Source of the DNA: Mycolicibacterium sp. HK-90
GTDB taxonomy: Bacteria > Actinomycetota > Actinomycetes > Mycobacteriales > Mycobacteriaceae
Assembly: GCF_030486405.1 (NCBI RefSeq)
Contig: NZ_CP129613.1
Coordinates: forward strand, 5,890,001 to 5,954,000
Reading direction: 5' to 3'
Length of the DNA: 64,000 bases
Shown here: piece by piece, positions 42,658 through 50,878 of the stretch
How the letters are laid out: the number at the start of each line of letters is the position of its first letter
Position numbering within the stretch: position 1 is the stretch's first letter
Made by a program: the position numbers and the translations under genes
Notes under the pieces: generated by a model
Seen by the model: the letters and a program-made list of their open reading frames with translations, nothing else
What the model was told of the DNA's origin: nothing
Databases searched by the model: none

Positions 42658-43773
42658 TCACTCGTGTTTGTGCCCCTTCTTGCCGTGCCCCTTGCCGTTC
42701 CCGGGGCCGTCGCGTTCGTCATCGCCGGCACCCTGGCCCCATTCCTCGGGCAGCGTCGGCGTGAACGTCGGGATGCTCGTGGCGGCCGGAGCCGTCGGCA
42801 CGGAGGTCACCGGCGTGATCGGCGCCCGCTGCGGCGGCGGGTCGGTGATCAGCAGGATGGCCCCGAGGATCACGGCAGCCGCCGCGGCCAAGCCACCGAG
42901 CAGCAGCGCGGTACGTGAGCGCCGGTGCGACGGCGGCGGCGCGGGGAGCATCAGGGTGGGCGGCGGCGCCGCGGGCGCGGCGAACAGCGCGGCCCGCATC
43001 TGGGCGGCGTCGGCGAAGCGGTGGGCGGGATCCCGCGCCATCGCGCGCTCCAGCACGTGGATCAGGGCCGGATCGACGTCCGGGCGCAGCACCGCGATCG
43101 GCACCAGCGGCTCCTCGAGAACCGCCCGCATGGTGGCGACGGGGTTGTCCCGTTCGAACGGAAGCCGCCTCGTCAGCGCCTCGTAACCGAGGACGGCGAG
43201 GGCGTACAGATCGTCCGACGGCGACGCCGGCTGACCGGTGATCCGTTGCGGACTCAGGTAATTGGCGGTGCCGAACACCATCCCGGCGCGGGTGTGGGCG
43301 GCGCCGCCGGTCTTGGCGATCCCGAAGTCGGCGAGCTTGGCGGCACCGGAGGTGGTGATCAGGACGTTGCCCGGCTTGATGTCGCGGTGCAGTATGCCCG
43401 CGCCGTGGGCGGCGGTCAGGGCGTCGAGCAGGTCGGCCAGCACCCGGCGCACGCGGTCGGCCGACAGTGGTCCGGCGGCGATCTCCTCGACCAGGGTGGG
43501 GCCGGGGAGTCGTTCCATCACGATGTAGGGCGTCCCGCTGTCTTCACCGCTGTCGTGCACCGCGACGATGTTCGGGTGGTTCAGCGCGGCGGCGGCGCGG
43601 GCTTCGGCCTCGAATCGGCGTCGGGTCGCCGCGTCGGCCGCCAGGGCGGGATAGAGCAGTTTGATCGCGACCGGACGGGAGAGCCTCGTGTCCCAGCCAT
43701 CGCGCACTTCGGCCATGCCGCCGCGGCCGAGCACGCCCCGCAATTCGTAGCGGCCGCCGAGCGCAGCCGTCAT
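42658..43773 (-). CDS. Membrane Ser/Thr protein kinase (PknB-type)
   Basis: A 371-residue kinase. Gly loop LGRGGMAEVRDG (residues 14-25), VAIK Lys, HRDIKPGN catalytic loop (about 131), DFG and activation loop ending GTANYLSPQ (about 175) are all present, so it should be active. A single membrane helix (about 288-310) leads to a short extracellular tail rich in Pro/Thr and ending in a Gly/Lys/His run (GNGKGHGKKGHKHE). There are no PASTA repeats. First host gene right of the element; divergent from the SRPBCC gene. Substrates unknown. Confidence 0.88.
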   Translation of the reverse strand: MTAALGGRYELRGVLGRGGMAEVRDGWDTRLSRPVAIKLLYPALAADAATRRRFEAEARAAAALNHPNIVAVHDSGEDSGTPYIVMERLPGPTLVEEIAAGPLSADRVRRVLADLLDALTAAHGAGILHRDIKPGNVLITTSGAAKLADFGIAKTGGAAHTRAGMVFGTANYLSPQRITGQPASPSDDLYALAVLGYEALTRRLPFERDNPVATMRAVLEEPLVPIAVLRPDVDPALIHVLERAMARDPAHRFADAAQMRAALFAAPAAPPPTLMLPAPPPSHRRSRTALLLGGLAAAAAVILGAILLITDPPPQRAPITPVTSVPTAPAATSIPTFTPTLPEEWGQGAGDDERDGPGNGKGHGKKGHKHE

Positions 43774-43841
43774 AGTGCTCCTCTCCGGTTCGCGCTTGCT
43801 TCGAAGTATCCCGCAGCCCGGTTCTGCGGCATGCTGGCACC

Positions 43842-44339
43842 ATGCCCCGGTTCGCGCTGGAATCCGCCGATGCCGATTTCTTCACCACGGCACCGCACAT
43901 CTTCACCTATCACAAGCGTTTCGCCGCACCGCCCGAGCGCGTGTGGGAATCGCTGGTCTCCGATGAGTCGCTGGCCGCGTGGGGACCGTCGGTCAAGCGG
44001 GTGAACTGGTTGACGCCGCGGCCGTTCGGCGTCGGCTCGGCTCGCGAGGTCACCCTGGCGCCCGGTGTGGTGCGGGTGCACGAGACGTTCTTCCGCTGGG
44101 ACGAGGGCCGCCGGTACTCGTTCGCCGTCGAACACGCCAGCATTCCGTCGCTGCGCCGGTTCGCCGAGGATTACCTGGTCGAGCCCGCGGGTGATGGTCA
44201 GACGCAGTTCACCTGGGTGGTGGCGATCGAGCCGAAACCGGCGTTCGCCATTCCGTTCAAAGGCCTGGCCCCGGTGGTCAAGGCCGCCTTCGGGCGGCTG
44301 GCCTCCGACGGCCGGCGTTATTTCGACAAGCAGGTGTGA
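43842..44339 (+). CDS. SRPBCC family (polyketide cyclase/dehydrase-like) protein
   Basis: A 165-residue lipid-transfer-like fold. Conserved features are RFAAPPERVWESLVSDESLA near the N terminus, the central strands (RVHETFFRW) and the long C-terminal helix (PVVKAAFGRLASDGRRYF). Such proteins bind hydrophobic ligands or catalyse cyclisation; the ligand is unknown. The start has CATGCT six bases upstream, a weak leaderless signal. Same strand as the thioesterase gene downstream, 36 bases apart. Confidence 0.75.
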   Translation: MPRFALESADADFFTTAPHIFTYHKRFAAPPERVWESLVSDESLAAWGPSVKRVNWLTPRPFGVGSAREVTLAPGVVRVHETFFRWDEGRRYSFAVEHASIPSLRRFAEDYLVEPAGDGQTQFTWVVAIEPKPAFAIPFKGLAPVVKAAFGRLASDGRRYFDKQV

Positions 44340-44375
44340 GCGAGGCCCCAACCAAGCGGTTGATAGCCTCGGCCG

Positions 44376-45170
44376 ATGGCCGAGCTGAGCTGGATAGCCC
44401 AACTGCTGCAGTTTGATCGCCACGGCGATGACTTCTGCATTCGGGAACCGCGCCGCGGCGCGGTCGAGCGGTTGTTCGGCGGCCTGATCGCGGCGCAGTC
44501 GCTGGCCGCGGCCGGCGCCACCGTCGACGACGGAAAGCTACCGCAGTCGCTGCACGCCTACTTCGTCCGCGGCGGACGCTACGACGCCGACGTCGAGTTC
44601 CACGTCGACCGCACCCGCGACGGACGCGCCTTCACCACCCGCCACGTCACCGCCAGCCAGAACGGGGCGGTGATCCTGGAGATGATGGCCTCGTTCCACG
44701 AGCCCGAGCCGGGCCTGGACTGGTACCCCGAAGCCGCTCCGAGTCTCGAGTTCGACGCGGCCGTCCCCAAGGCCGACGTCATGGATTTCGGGGACAAGTT
44801 CGACCTGCGCACCATGCCGACGGACAACTCGGAGTTCGCGATCTCGCCGTTCTGGATCCGCACCCAGGACGAGATCGAGGACGATCCGCTCATCCGCGCC
44901 TGCACGCTGACGTTCCTGTCCGATCTCGGGCCCGTCCCGTCGGCGCTGCCGCCCACGGTCCCACTGCGCTCCGATCTCGGGTTCGCCGCCAGCCTGGACC
45001 ACTCGATCTGGTTCCACCGCCCGTTCCGGCCGCGCGGCTGGCACCGTTACGAGTTGCGGTCGGCGAACCACAATGATTCGCGCGGGTTGGCGCGCGGCTC
45101 GCTGTACGACGCCGCCGGAGCACTGGTCGCCAGCGTCACCCAGGAAGCGCTCTGGCGGATCGCCCCGTAA
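44376..45170 (+). CDS. Acyl-CoA thioesterase, TesB-like double hotdog
   Basis: A 264-residue protein with two hotdog folds. The first half has the VERLFGGLIAAQSLAAA helix and QSLHAYFVRGG, the second half SLDHSIWFHRPFRPRGWHRY, the acyl-CoA thioesterase II signature with its active Asp/Gln/Thr region. It would release free fatty acids from acyl-CoA. TAGCCT (44364-44369) six bases before the ATG indicates a leaderless start. Confidence 0.85.
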   Translation: MAELSWIAQLLQFDRHGDDFCIREPRRGAVERLFGGLIAAQSLAAAGATVDDGKLPQSLHAYFVRGGRYDADVEFHVDRTRDGRAFTTRHVTASQNGAVILEMMASFHEPEPGLDWYPEAAPSLEFDAAVPKADVMDFGDKFDLRTMPTDNSEFAISPFWIRTQDEIEDDPLIRACTLTFLSDLGPVPSALPPTVPLRSDLGFAASLDHSIWFHRPFRPRGWHRYELRSANHNDSRGLARGSLYDAAGALVASVTQEALWRIAP

Positions 45171-45206
45171 TTTCGACGTTTGCATCGCCGCTCCGGCGGG
45201 CAGTCG

Positions 45207-45875
45207 ATGACGATGAAGATCGCCGACATCGCAGCCTGGCCGGTCGAACTGGGCGCGGCGGTGCGGCACCGGCGCCTGTTTCACCCGAGCGGAGTGCTGG
45301 CCCGCGGCCACCTCGAGCGCACCTCCCCCGCCACCAGAGGCCTGCCGCTCTACTCGTGCGATGTCGTCGGGCGGGTGTCGAAAGGAGTGGGCACCCCGGA
45401 TTCGGTGCCCGACATCGCCGGGTTGGCCTGGCGAATGCCGCCGCAGCTGTCCGGCACCCCGTGGGACGTGCTGGTGGCTTCGACACTGGCGGGCAATCGA
45501 TTTCTGTTGTGGCCGGCCAACTCCTGGACGGGCATCACGTTTTCCAGCCTGATGCCGCTGAGCTATGAGGGCACGCTGTGGTGGCTGCGCGTCCGGCTGA
45601 CCACCGAATTCGACGGGGCCGGTCTGTCCCTCGACAGCGTGAACGGTCAGCTGGAACGCGGAGGGATCGCCTTCGACATCGAACAGTGCTCACTGCCCGG
45701 CGAATTCGAACCCCTGGGCCGCCTGTCGCTGAACCAGAAACTGCCCCATGGTCGCGACGTCTCGTTCGACCCAACCCTGCACACCGCCGCCGGGGTACGC
45801 CTGGTGCCGGACTGGCTGGCCGACGTCCGCCGCGTCGCGTACCGGCACAGCCGCACCGGGCGCGATGCCGAGTAG
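45207..45875 (+). CDS. Conserved hypothetical protein
   Basis: A 222-residue soluble protein beginning MTMKIADIAAWPVELGAAVR with a beta-rich body and no catalytic motif I can name. ATG 45207 was preferred to the TTG at 45180 because the conserved-looking sequence begins here; neither has a strong ribosome site. It follows the thioesterase gene by 36 bases on the same strand and may be cotranscribed. Possibly a DUF2071-like acetoacetate-decarboxylase fold, but this is a guess. Confidence 0.55.
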   Translation: MTMKIADIAAWPVELGAAVRHRRLFHPSGVLARGHLERTSPATRGLPLYSCDVVGRVSKGVGTPDSVPDIAGLAWRMPPQLSGTPWDVLVASTLAGNRFLLWPANSWTGITFSSLMPLSYEGTLWWLRVRLTTEFDGAGLSLDSVNGQLERGGIAFDIEQCSLPGEFEPLGRLSLNQKLPHGRDVSFDPTLHTAAGVRLVPDWLADVRRVAYRHSRTGRDAE

Positions 45876-45878
45876 CCC

Positions 45879-46013
45879 TCAGTCGGGAGGCTCTTCGCGG
45901 GCGTCGTCGGCAGTGTCGACGTCGGGGGTGTCCTCCGGAACGTCTTTGGCCCGATCGGCTTTCTCGTCCTTGTCGGGGTGATCCTCGTCGTAGATGCCCT
46001 TACCGGTTGGCAT
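45879..46013 (-). CDS. Small acidic protein
   Basis: A 44-residue highly acidic frame starting MPTGKGIYDEDHPDKDEKAD and ending EEPPD. TATCTG lies six bases before the ATG, close to a leaderless -10. Composition (Asp/Glu/Lys, no hydrophobic core) predicts a disordered peptide. It sits just after the upstream gene's stop. Function unknown. Confidence 0.5.
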   Translation of the reverse strand: MPTGKGIYDEDHPDKDEKADRAKDVPEDTPDVDTADDAREEPPD

Positions 46014-46051
46014 AACCCTCAGATACCCGCAGCCGCGGGTTTCAACCCACG

Positions 46052-46516
46052 TCAGAGGCGCGCTTTGACTGCGGACGACAACCGCGCGCCATCGGCCTTG
46101 CCCGCGGCGATCGCGGTCGCGGCCTTCATCACCTGACCCATCTGGCGCATGCCGGGGCGTTCGCCGATCTGCTCGGCGACCTGCGCGATGGCGGTGTCGG
46201 CGACATCGGCGAGCTCGGCGTCGGTCAGCGGGGTGGGCAGGTATTCGTCGATCACCCGGGCCTCGGCATGCTCGTTGGCCGCCAGTTCGCCCCGGCCGTT
46301 CTGGGTGTAGATCTCGGCGGCCTCACCACGCTTCTTGGATTCGCGGGCCAGGACCGCGATCACCTCGGGGTCGGACAGCTCGCGGGCCTGCTTGCCCGAG
46401 ACCTCCTCGCTCTGGATCGCGGCCAGCACCATCCGGAGGGTGGCGGTGCGCAGCTTGTCCTGCGACTTCATCGCGCCGGTCAGATCCGCGCGCAGCTTGT
46501 CCTTGAGCTCGGCCAT
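46052..46516 (-). CDS. GatB/YqeY domain protein (Rv3688c-type)
   Basis: A 154-residue cytosolic protein of the YqeY family, related to the C-terminal tRNA-binding tail of the amidotransferase subunit GatB. Typical MAELKDKLRADLTGAMKSQD start, the middle segment RGEAAEIYTQNGR and the ADTAIAQ to GRRMGQV-like C-terminal helices (here RPGMRQMGQVMKAA) are visible. The molecular function of stand-alone YqeY proteins is not settled. Leftward gene, 38 bases from the next. Confidence 0.85.
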   Translation of the reverse strand: MAELKDKLRADLTGAMKSQDKLRTATLRMVLAAIQSEEVSGKQARELSDPEVIAVLARESKKRGEAAEIYTQNGRGELAANEHAEARVIDEYLPTPLTDAELADVADTAIAQVAEQIGERPGMRQMGQVMKAATAIAAGKADGARLSSAVKARL

Positions 46517-46536
46517 AGCGTCAACCTACGCTGCGA

Positions 46537-47208
46537 TCAGCTCTGGCCCGCATGGAATTTCGCATCGACCGACACCGAGACCTCGATGTCGGCGGGGGCG
46601 AACTCCAGTTGGGGCGCCGCGGCGCCGCGCGTTGCCATGGCACGCATCATCGGCGGGCCCGCCGAATCCTCGGGACCGCGGCCCAGCATTCCGGCATCGG
46701 CGATCGCGACCGGCCGGACCTCACCGAGGCCGAGCGCGTCGGAGTAGCGCTGTGCCCGGGTGACGGCGTCCTGCACGGCGCGGGTGTGCACCTCGGCCGT
46801 CAACTCGTCACGGTGCGCGGTGGTCAACGCCCAGTCGATGCGCGAGAGCGAGAACCCGCCGGTGTCGGTGATGTGGCCGCCGACCCACCGCGACAGTGCG
46901 GTGAAATCGCTGAACTTGACCTCGATGTCGACGCTCGCGTGATGAACCAGCGGCAGCTGCTTGCCCTCGTTGTTCCACGGCCGGTCGGCCCAGGTGCGGA
47001 CCTGCCCGGTGGACCACCAGGTGACCGGGCCGGCCTCGGGGTCGTGCAACGGTGCGATCGTGGATGTGACCGCGTCCAGGTCGCGGACCGCCCGTTCGTA
47101 GACCGGCTCGATGGCCGGGCCTTCGTAGCCGAGGGTGGCATGGACCGTGGCACGTTCGGGTGGCTGAAATGCGGAAAACGACCCACGTACCGTGATCTCG
47201 GTCGGCAT
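46537..47208 (-). CDS. SIMPL domain protein
   Basis: A 223-residue protein of the SIMPL/YggE-like group (starts MPTEITVRGSFSAFQPPERA). Two alternating alpha/beta repeats are seen, with helices such as AVQDAVTRAQRYSDALGL. No signal peptide from this start, so it appears cytosolic, although many relatives are exported. An in-frame ATG at 47277 is upstream but overlaps the divergent gene. Function unknown; relatives oligomerise into rings and have been linked to oxidative stress. Confidence 0.72.
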   Translation of the reverse strand: MPTEITVRGSFSAFQPPERATVHATLGYEGPAIEPVYERAVRDLDAVTSTIAPLHDPEAGPVTWWSTGQVRTWADRPWNNEGKQLPLVHHASVDIEVKFSDFTALSRWVGGHITDTGGFSLSRIDWALTTAHRDELTAEVHTRAVQDAVTRAQRYSDALGLGEVRPVAIADAGMLGRGPEDSAGPPMMRAMATRGAAAPQLEFAPADIEVSVSVDAKFHAGQS

Positions 47209-47249
47209 GCCCCCACCGTAGTTGCTGAGCGCCAACCCGGGAGGACAGG

Positions 47250-48230
47250 ATGGAAAGTATGACCACCGGTCGGCCACGTTTCGGGAACGTCATTCCGCTG
47301 CGTCCGCTGAGCCTGACCGACATCTTCAACGGCGCGGTCGCCTACGTCCGCACCAATCCCAGGGCGACGCTCGGGTTGGCCACCGTGGTGGTGCTGGCCT
47401 CGCAGATCATCACGCTGCTGCTGCAGATCGGCCCGTTGTCCGCACTCGGCGAATTCGACGCACCCGTGCAGGGTGACGGGCCGACGCCCGGCACGATCAT
47501 GATGATCGCCGGCAGCGTGTTCGTGACCATCATCGTGACCACGCTGGCCTCCCTTCTGCTCAGCGGCATGCTGACAGTGGTGATCGGGCGATCGGTGTTC
47601 GGCGGGACCATTACCATCGGTGAGGCGTGGCGACGGCTGCGCGGCCGGTTGCCGGCACTCATCGGCCTGACGTTGCTCGAGGGGCTGGCGTTCGCGGTGG
47701 TCATCGCCGTCGTGGTGATCGCCATCGTCGCGGCGGGCGCCGTGGGCGGCGGGCTGGCCGCGTTCGCGCTCGGGGCACCTCTCGTGCTGGTCGCCGTCGT
47801 CGCCGTCCTCTACGTCTCGACGGTTCTGGTGTTCGCGCCCGCGGTGATCGTGTTGGAGCAGCTCGGCATCGTCGCATCGGTGAAGCGCTCCTTCACGTTG
47901 GTGACAAAGGACTTCTGGCGCGTTCTCGGAATCTGGGTGCTGGCGACGATCGTGGCCGCGGTGCTCGCGTGGGGGGTGGGCGCGCCGTTCAACGTGGCCG
48001 GCGAGATCATGTCGATCGTCTCCGACGGGCCGACGCTGCCGGGGTTGATCCTCAGCGCGGTCGGCGCCGCGATCGGCCAGATCGTCACCGCGCCGTTCAA
48101 CGCGGGAGTCGTGGTGTTGCTCTACGCCGACCGCCGGTTCCGCGCCGAGGCCTTCGACCTGCTGCTGCAGACCGGCGCGGCCGGGCCTGCCGAGACCGCC
48201 GATCAACTCTGGCTGCCCCGGTACATCTGA
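47250..48230 (+). CDS. Polytopic membrane protein (Rv3689-type)
   Basis: A 326-residue protein with about six membrane helices (first near residues 42-62, then pairs near 83-110, 135-200 and 225-290). It resembles the glycerophosphoryl diester phosphodiesterase membrane-domain/DUF7544-type family (SVKRSFTLVTKDFWRVLGIW signature) but has no catalytic domain. GGGAGG five bases before ATG 47250; ATG 47259 is an alternative. First gene of a five-gene rightward operon ending with DUF58. Confidence 0.72.
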   Translation: MESMTTGRPRFGNVIPLRPLSLTDIFNGAVAYVRTNPRATLGLATVVVLASQIITLLLQIGPLSALGEFDAPVQGDGPTPGTIMMIAGSVFVTIIVTTLASLLLSGMLTVVIGRSVFGGTITIGEAWRRLRGRLPALIGLTLLEGLAFAVVIAVVVIAIVAAGAVGGGLAAFALGAPLVLVAVVAVLYVSTVLVFAPAVIVLEQLGIVASVKRSFTLVTKDFWRVLGIWVLATIVAAVLAWGVGAPFNVAGEIMSIVSDGPTLPGLILSAVGAAIGQIVTAPFNAGVVVLLYADRRFRAEAFDLLLQTGAAGPAETADQLWLPRYI

Positions 48231-48231
48231 G

Positions 48232-48819
48232 GTGACGACCATCGACATCGACCGCGACGGCGCGCATGACGCCGCCCAGAACGAGCTCTCCAAGCCGATC
48301 TACCCGAGGGCCTCACCGACCGATCAGATCGGCGAATGGCTCAACGATCTGCTCTACCGGATCACCGCCGCCGGGTCGACCATCCCGGGTGGCTGGTTCA
48401 CCATCTCGGTGCTGGCGATCCTCGTCGTGGCGGCCATCGTGGTGGCGGTGCGGATCGCCCAACGCACCATGCGCACTGACCGCAGGACGGACCCAGCCCT
48501 GTTCGGCAGCCGGGAGCTCAGCTCCGCACAGCACCGATCCATCGCGGAACAATGTGCCGCACAAGGAGATTGGTCGGCCGCGATCAGACACCGGGTGCGC
48601 GCGCTGGCCCGCAGGCTGGAGGAGACCGGGGTCCTCGACCCCGTCCCGGGCCGCACAGCCACCGAACTCGCCCGCGACGCCGCGGCCGCACTGCCCGCCC
48701 TGGCAACCGAACTGTCCAGCGCGGCGACCACGTTCAACGATGTCACCTACGGTGAGCAGCCGGGTACCGAATCCGCCTACCGCGCGATCGCGGCCCTCGA
48801 CGAGGCCGGGGTGCGATGA
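48232..48819 (+). CDS. DUF4129 membrane protein (Rv3690-type)
   Basis: A 195-residue protein: N-terminal polar segment, one membrane helix (about residues 55-75) and a C-terminal DUF4129 domain (AEQCAAQGDWSAAIRHRVRA, then FNDVTYGEQPGTESAYRAI). In many actinobacteria this domain is tied to MoxR/DUF58 operons and to transglutaminase-like proteins. GTG start two bases after the upstream stop; ATGA overlap with the next gene. Confidence 0.75.
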   Translation: MTTIDIDRDGAHDAAQNELSKPIYPRASPTDQIGEWLNDLLYRITAAGSTIPGGWFTISVLAILVVAAIVVAVRIAQRTMRTDRRTDPALFGSRELSSAQHRSIAEQCAAQGDWSAAIRHRVRALARRLEETGVLDPVPGRTATELARDAAAALPALATELSSAATTFNDVTYGEQPGTESAYRAIAALDEAGVR

Positions 48820-49922
48820 GACGACATTGGCGCACCGCGCGCTGGGTGGTGCTGGCGCTCGTCGTGATCGTGGCGGTGGCCGTCATGACGGTGTACCTGA
48901 CCGCGCCCCGCCCGGGCGGGCAGATGGACCCCGAGTCGACGGCCCCGGCGGGGACGCACGCGTTGATCGCCCTACTGCGGGACGAGGGCGTCGAAGTGGT
49001 CACCGCCGCCGACGTCGACGCGGTGCGCGAGGCCGCCCGTCCGGGCACGCTGCTGGTGGTCGCGCAGACGTTGTACCTGTCCGGCGAGGAGACCGTGGAC
49101 CGGCTCACCGGGCTACCCGGCGACCTGCTGCTCGTGGCACCGACGGCACCGGTCAGGGAGAAGCTGGCGCCGCAGATCCGGCTGGGTAAGCCGACGGAGT
49201 TCGGCGGTGGCGAGCCGGATTGTGAGCTGCCCGAGGCCAATCGGGCCGGGGTGGCGCAACTGGCCGGCACCGAGACCTTCACCGCGGACGTGCCACTGAC
49301 GTCGTGCTATGACGGCGCACTGGTCCGCTACCGCGACGGGGACCGCACCATCACCGTCGTCGGCACCGGTGATTTCATGACGAACTCGCGCCTGCTCAAG
49401 GAGGGCAACGCCGCGCTGGCGATGAACCTGGCCGGCGCCGCGCCCCGGATGATCTGGTACGCGCCACAGCATTTCGAGGCCGGCACGGCCGGGTCCGGCT
49501 CGCTCTCGGATCTGATGCCGTCGCAGATCCGGTGGATCGTCCTGCAGCTGTGTCTGGTGGTGGCGCTGCTGGCTCTCGCGCAGGGACGGCGGCTCGGCCC
49601 GCTGGTCGCCGAATCCCTGCCGGTAGTGGTTCGAGCGTCGGAGACCGTCGAAGGCCGTGGCCGGCTGTATCGGTCCCGGCGCGCCCGTGACCGCGCCGCC
49701 GACGCCCTGCGCACCGCAACGTTGGGCCGCCTGCTGCCCAGGCTCGGCCTGCGCGCCGGGGCCGCCCCGCAGGCCGTCGCGGCCGCCGTCGCCGCGCGCT
49801 GCGGCACCGCCGCGAACTCCGCCGGTCACATCCTGTTCGGGCCGCCGCCGGCCACCGACACCGAACTCGTCCATCTCGCACATCAACTCGACGACATCGA
49901 AAGGCAGGTCGCGCAGTCGTGA
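48816..49922 (+). CDS. DUF4350 membrane protein (Rv3691-type)
   Basis: A 368-residue protein with an N-terminal membrane helix (residues 10-30), a large extracytoplasmic DUF4350 domain (ALIALLRDEGVEVVTAAD near 50-70, TVVGTGDFMTNSRLLKEGNA near 185) and a second membrane helix near 248-266, followed by a cytoplasmic helical tail. The fold is glutamine-amidotransferase-like in other members. Coupled on both sides (ATGA upstream, GTGA downstream). Probably one unit of the MoxR-dependent membrane complex. Confidence 0.78.
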   Translation: MRRHWRTARWVVLALVVIVAVAVMTVYLTAPRPGGQMDPESTAPAGTHALIALLRDEGVEVVTAADVDAVREAARPGTLLVVAQTLYLSGEETVDRLTGLPGDLLLVAPTAPVREKLAPQIRLGKPTEFGGGEPDCELPEANRAGVAQLAGTETFTADVPLTSCYDGALVRYRDGDRTITVVGTGDFMTNSRLLKEGNAALAMNLAGAAPRMIWYAPQHFEAGTAGSGSLSDLMPSQIRWIVLQLCLVVALLALAQGRRLGPLVAESLPVVVRASETVEGRGRLYRSRRARDRAADALRTATLGRLLPRLGLRAGAAPQAVAAAVAARCGTAANSAGHILFGPPPATDTELVHLAHQLDDIERQVAQS

Positions 49923-50878
49923 CTCAGCCCAATTCCGACCATGCCCGCGAAGCCCTGCTGGCCCTGCGCACCGAGATCGCCAAGGTGGTGGTCGGCCAGG
50001 ACGCGGTGATCAGCGGGCTGGTGATCGCGCTGCTGTGCCGCGGGCATGTGCTGCTGGAGGGCGTGCCCGGGGTGGCCAAGACCCTGCTGGTTCGCACGCT
50101 GGCCGCGGCGCTGCAGCTGGAGTTCAAACGAGTGCAGTTCACCCCGGACCTGATGCCGGGCGACGTCACCGGCTCGCTGGTGTACGACGCCCGCACCGCC
50201 GAGTTCGAATTCCGGGCCGGCCCGGTGTTCACCAACCTGCTCCTGGCCGACGAGATCAACCGGACTCCACCGAAAACCCAGGCGGCACTCCTGGAAGCGA
50301 TGGAGGAGCGTCAGGTCAGCGTCGACGGCACCCCTCGGCCGCTGCCCGATCCGTTCATCGTCGCGGCCACCCAGAACCCGATCGAGTACGAGGGCACCTA
50401 CCAGCTGCCCGAGGCCCAGCTGGACCGCTTCCTGCTCAAGCTGAATGTGCCGCTGCCGCCGCGGGACCAGGAGATCGCCATCCTGGGCCGGCACGCGCAC
50501 GGTTTCGATCCGCGTGACCTGTCCGCCGTGCAGCCGGTGGCGGGCGCGGCCGAGCTCGCCGCCGGACGCGACGCGGTCCGCCAGGTCCTGGTCGGTGACG
50601 AGGTGCTGGGTTACATCGTCGACATCGTCGGGGCGACCCGGCATTCTCCGTCGCTGCAACTCGGGGTGTCACCGCGCGGCGCCACCGCGCTGCTGGCCAC
50701 GTCCCGGTCGTGGGCCTGGCTGTCCGGCCGCAACTACGTCACCCCAGACGACGTCAAGGCGATGGCCCGGTCCACGCTGCGCCACCGGGTGGCGCTGCGT
50801 CCCGAGGCCGAGCTGGAGGGCGCCACTCCCGACGGCGTGTTGGACGGCATCCTGGCTGCCGTCCCGGTGCCGCGCTGA
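49919..50878 (+). CDS. moxR2: MoxR-family AAA+ ATPase
   Basis: A 319-residue AAA+ chaperone-like ATPase. Walker A GVPGVAKTLL (about residue 48), Walker B/DEIN box LLADEINRTPPKTQAALLEAM (about 110), sensor 1 AATQNPIEYEGTY (about 145) and the C-terminal lid with sensor 2 are intact. MoxR proteins remodel or insert cofactors into partner proteins, usually the neighbouring VWA/DUF58 product. Position and operon match Rv3692. Confidence 0.9.
   Translation: MTQPNSDHAREALLALRTEIAKVVVGQDAVISGLVIALLCRGHVLLEGVPGVAKTLLVRTLAAALQLEFKRVQFTPDLMPGDVTGSLVYDARTAEFEFRAGPVFTNLLLADEINRTPPKTQAALLEAMEERQVSVDGTPRPLPDPFIVAATQNPIEYEGTYQLPEAQLDRFLLKLNVPLPPRDQEIAILGRHAHGFDPRDLSAVQPVAGAAELAAGRDAVRQVLVGDEVLGYIVDIVGATRHSPSLQLGVSPRGATALLATSRSWAWLSGRNYVTPDDVKAMARSTLRHRVALRPEAELEGATPDGVLDGILAAVPVPR

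Noticed and set aside
42318..42731. Minus-strand frame across attR with an integrase-like TTADALRTAV segment
   Set aside because: Similarity to the integrase C terminus spans only about 35 bases and is better explained by the paired CGTCCGCAG repeats; no catalytic domain is present.
46824..48293. 489-codon open frame on the minus strand
   Set aside because: Runs antisense through a convincing membrane protein gene and part of the SIMPL gene; composition (Arg, His, Gln runs) is that of a shadow frame.
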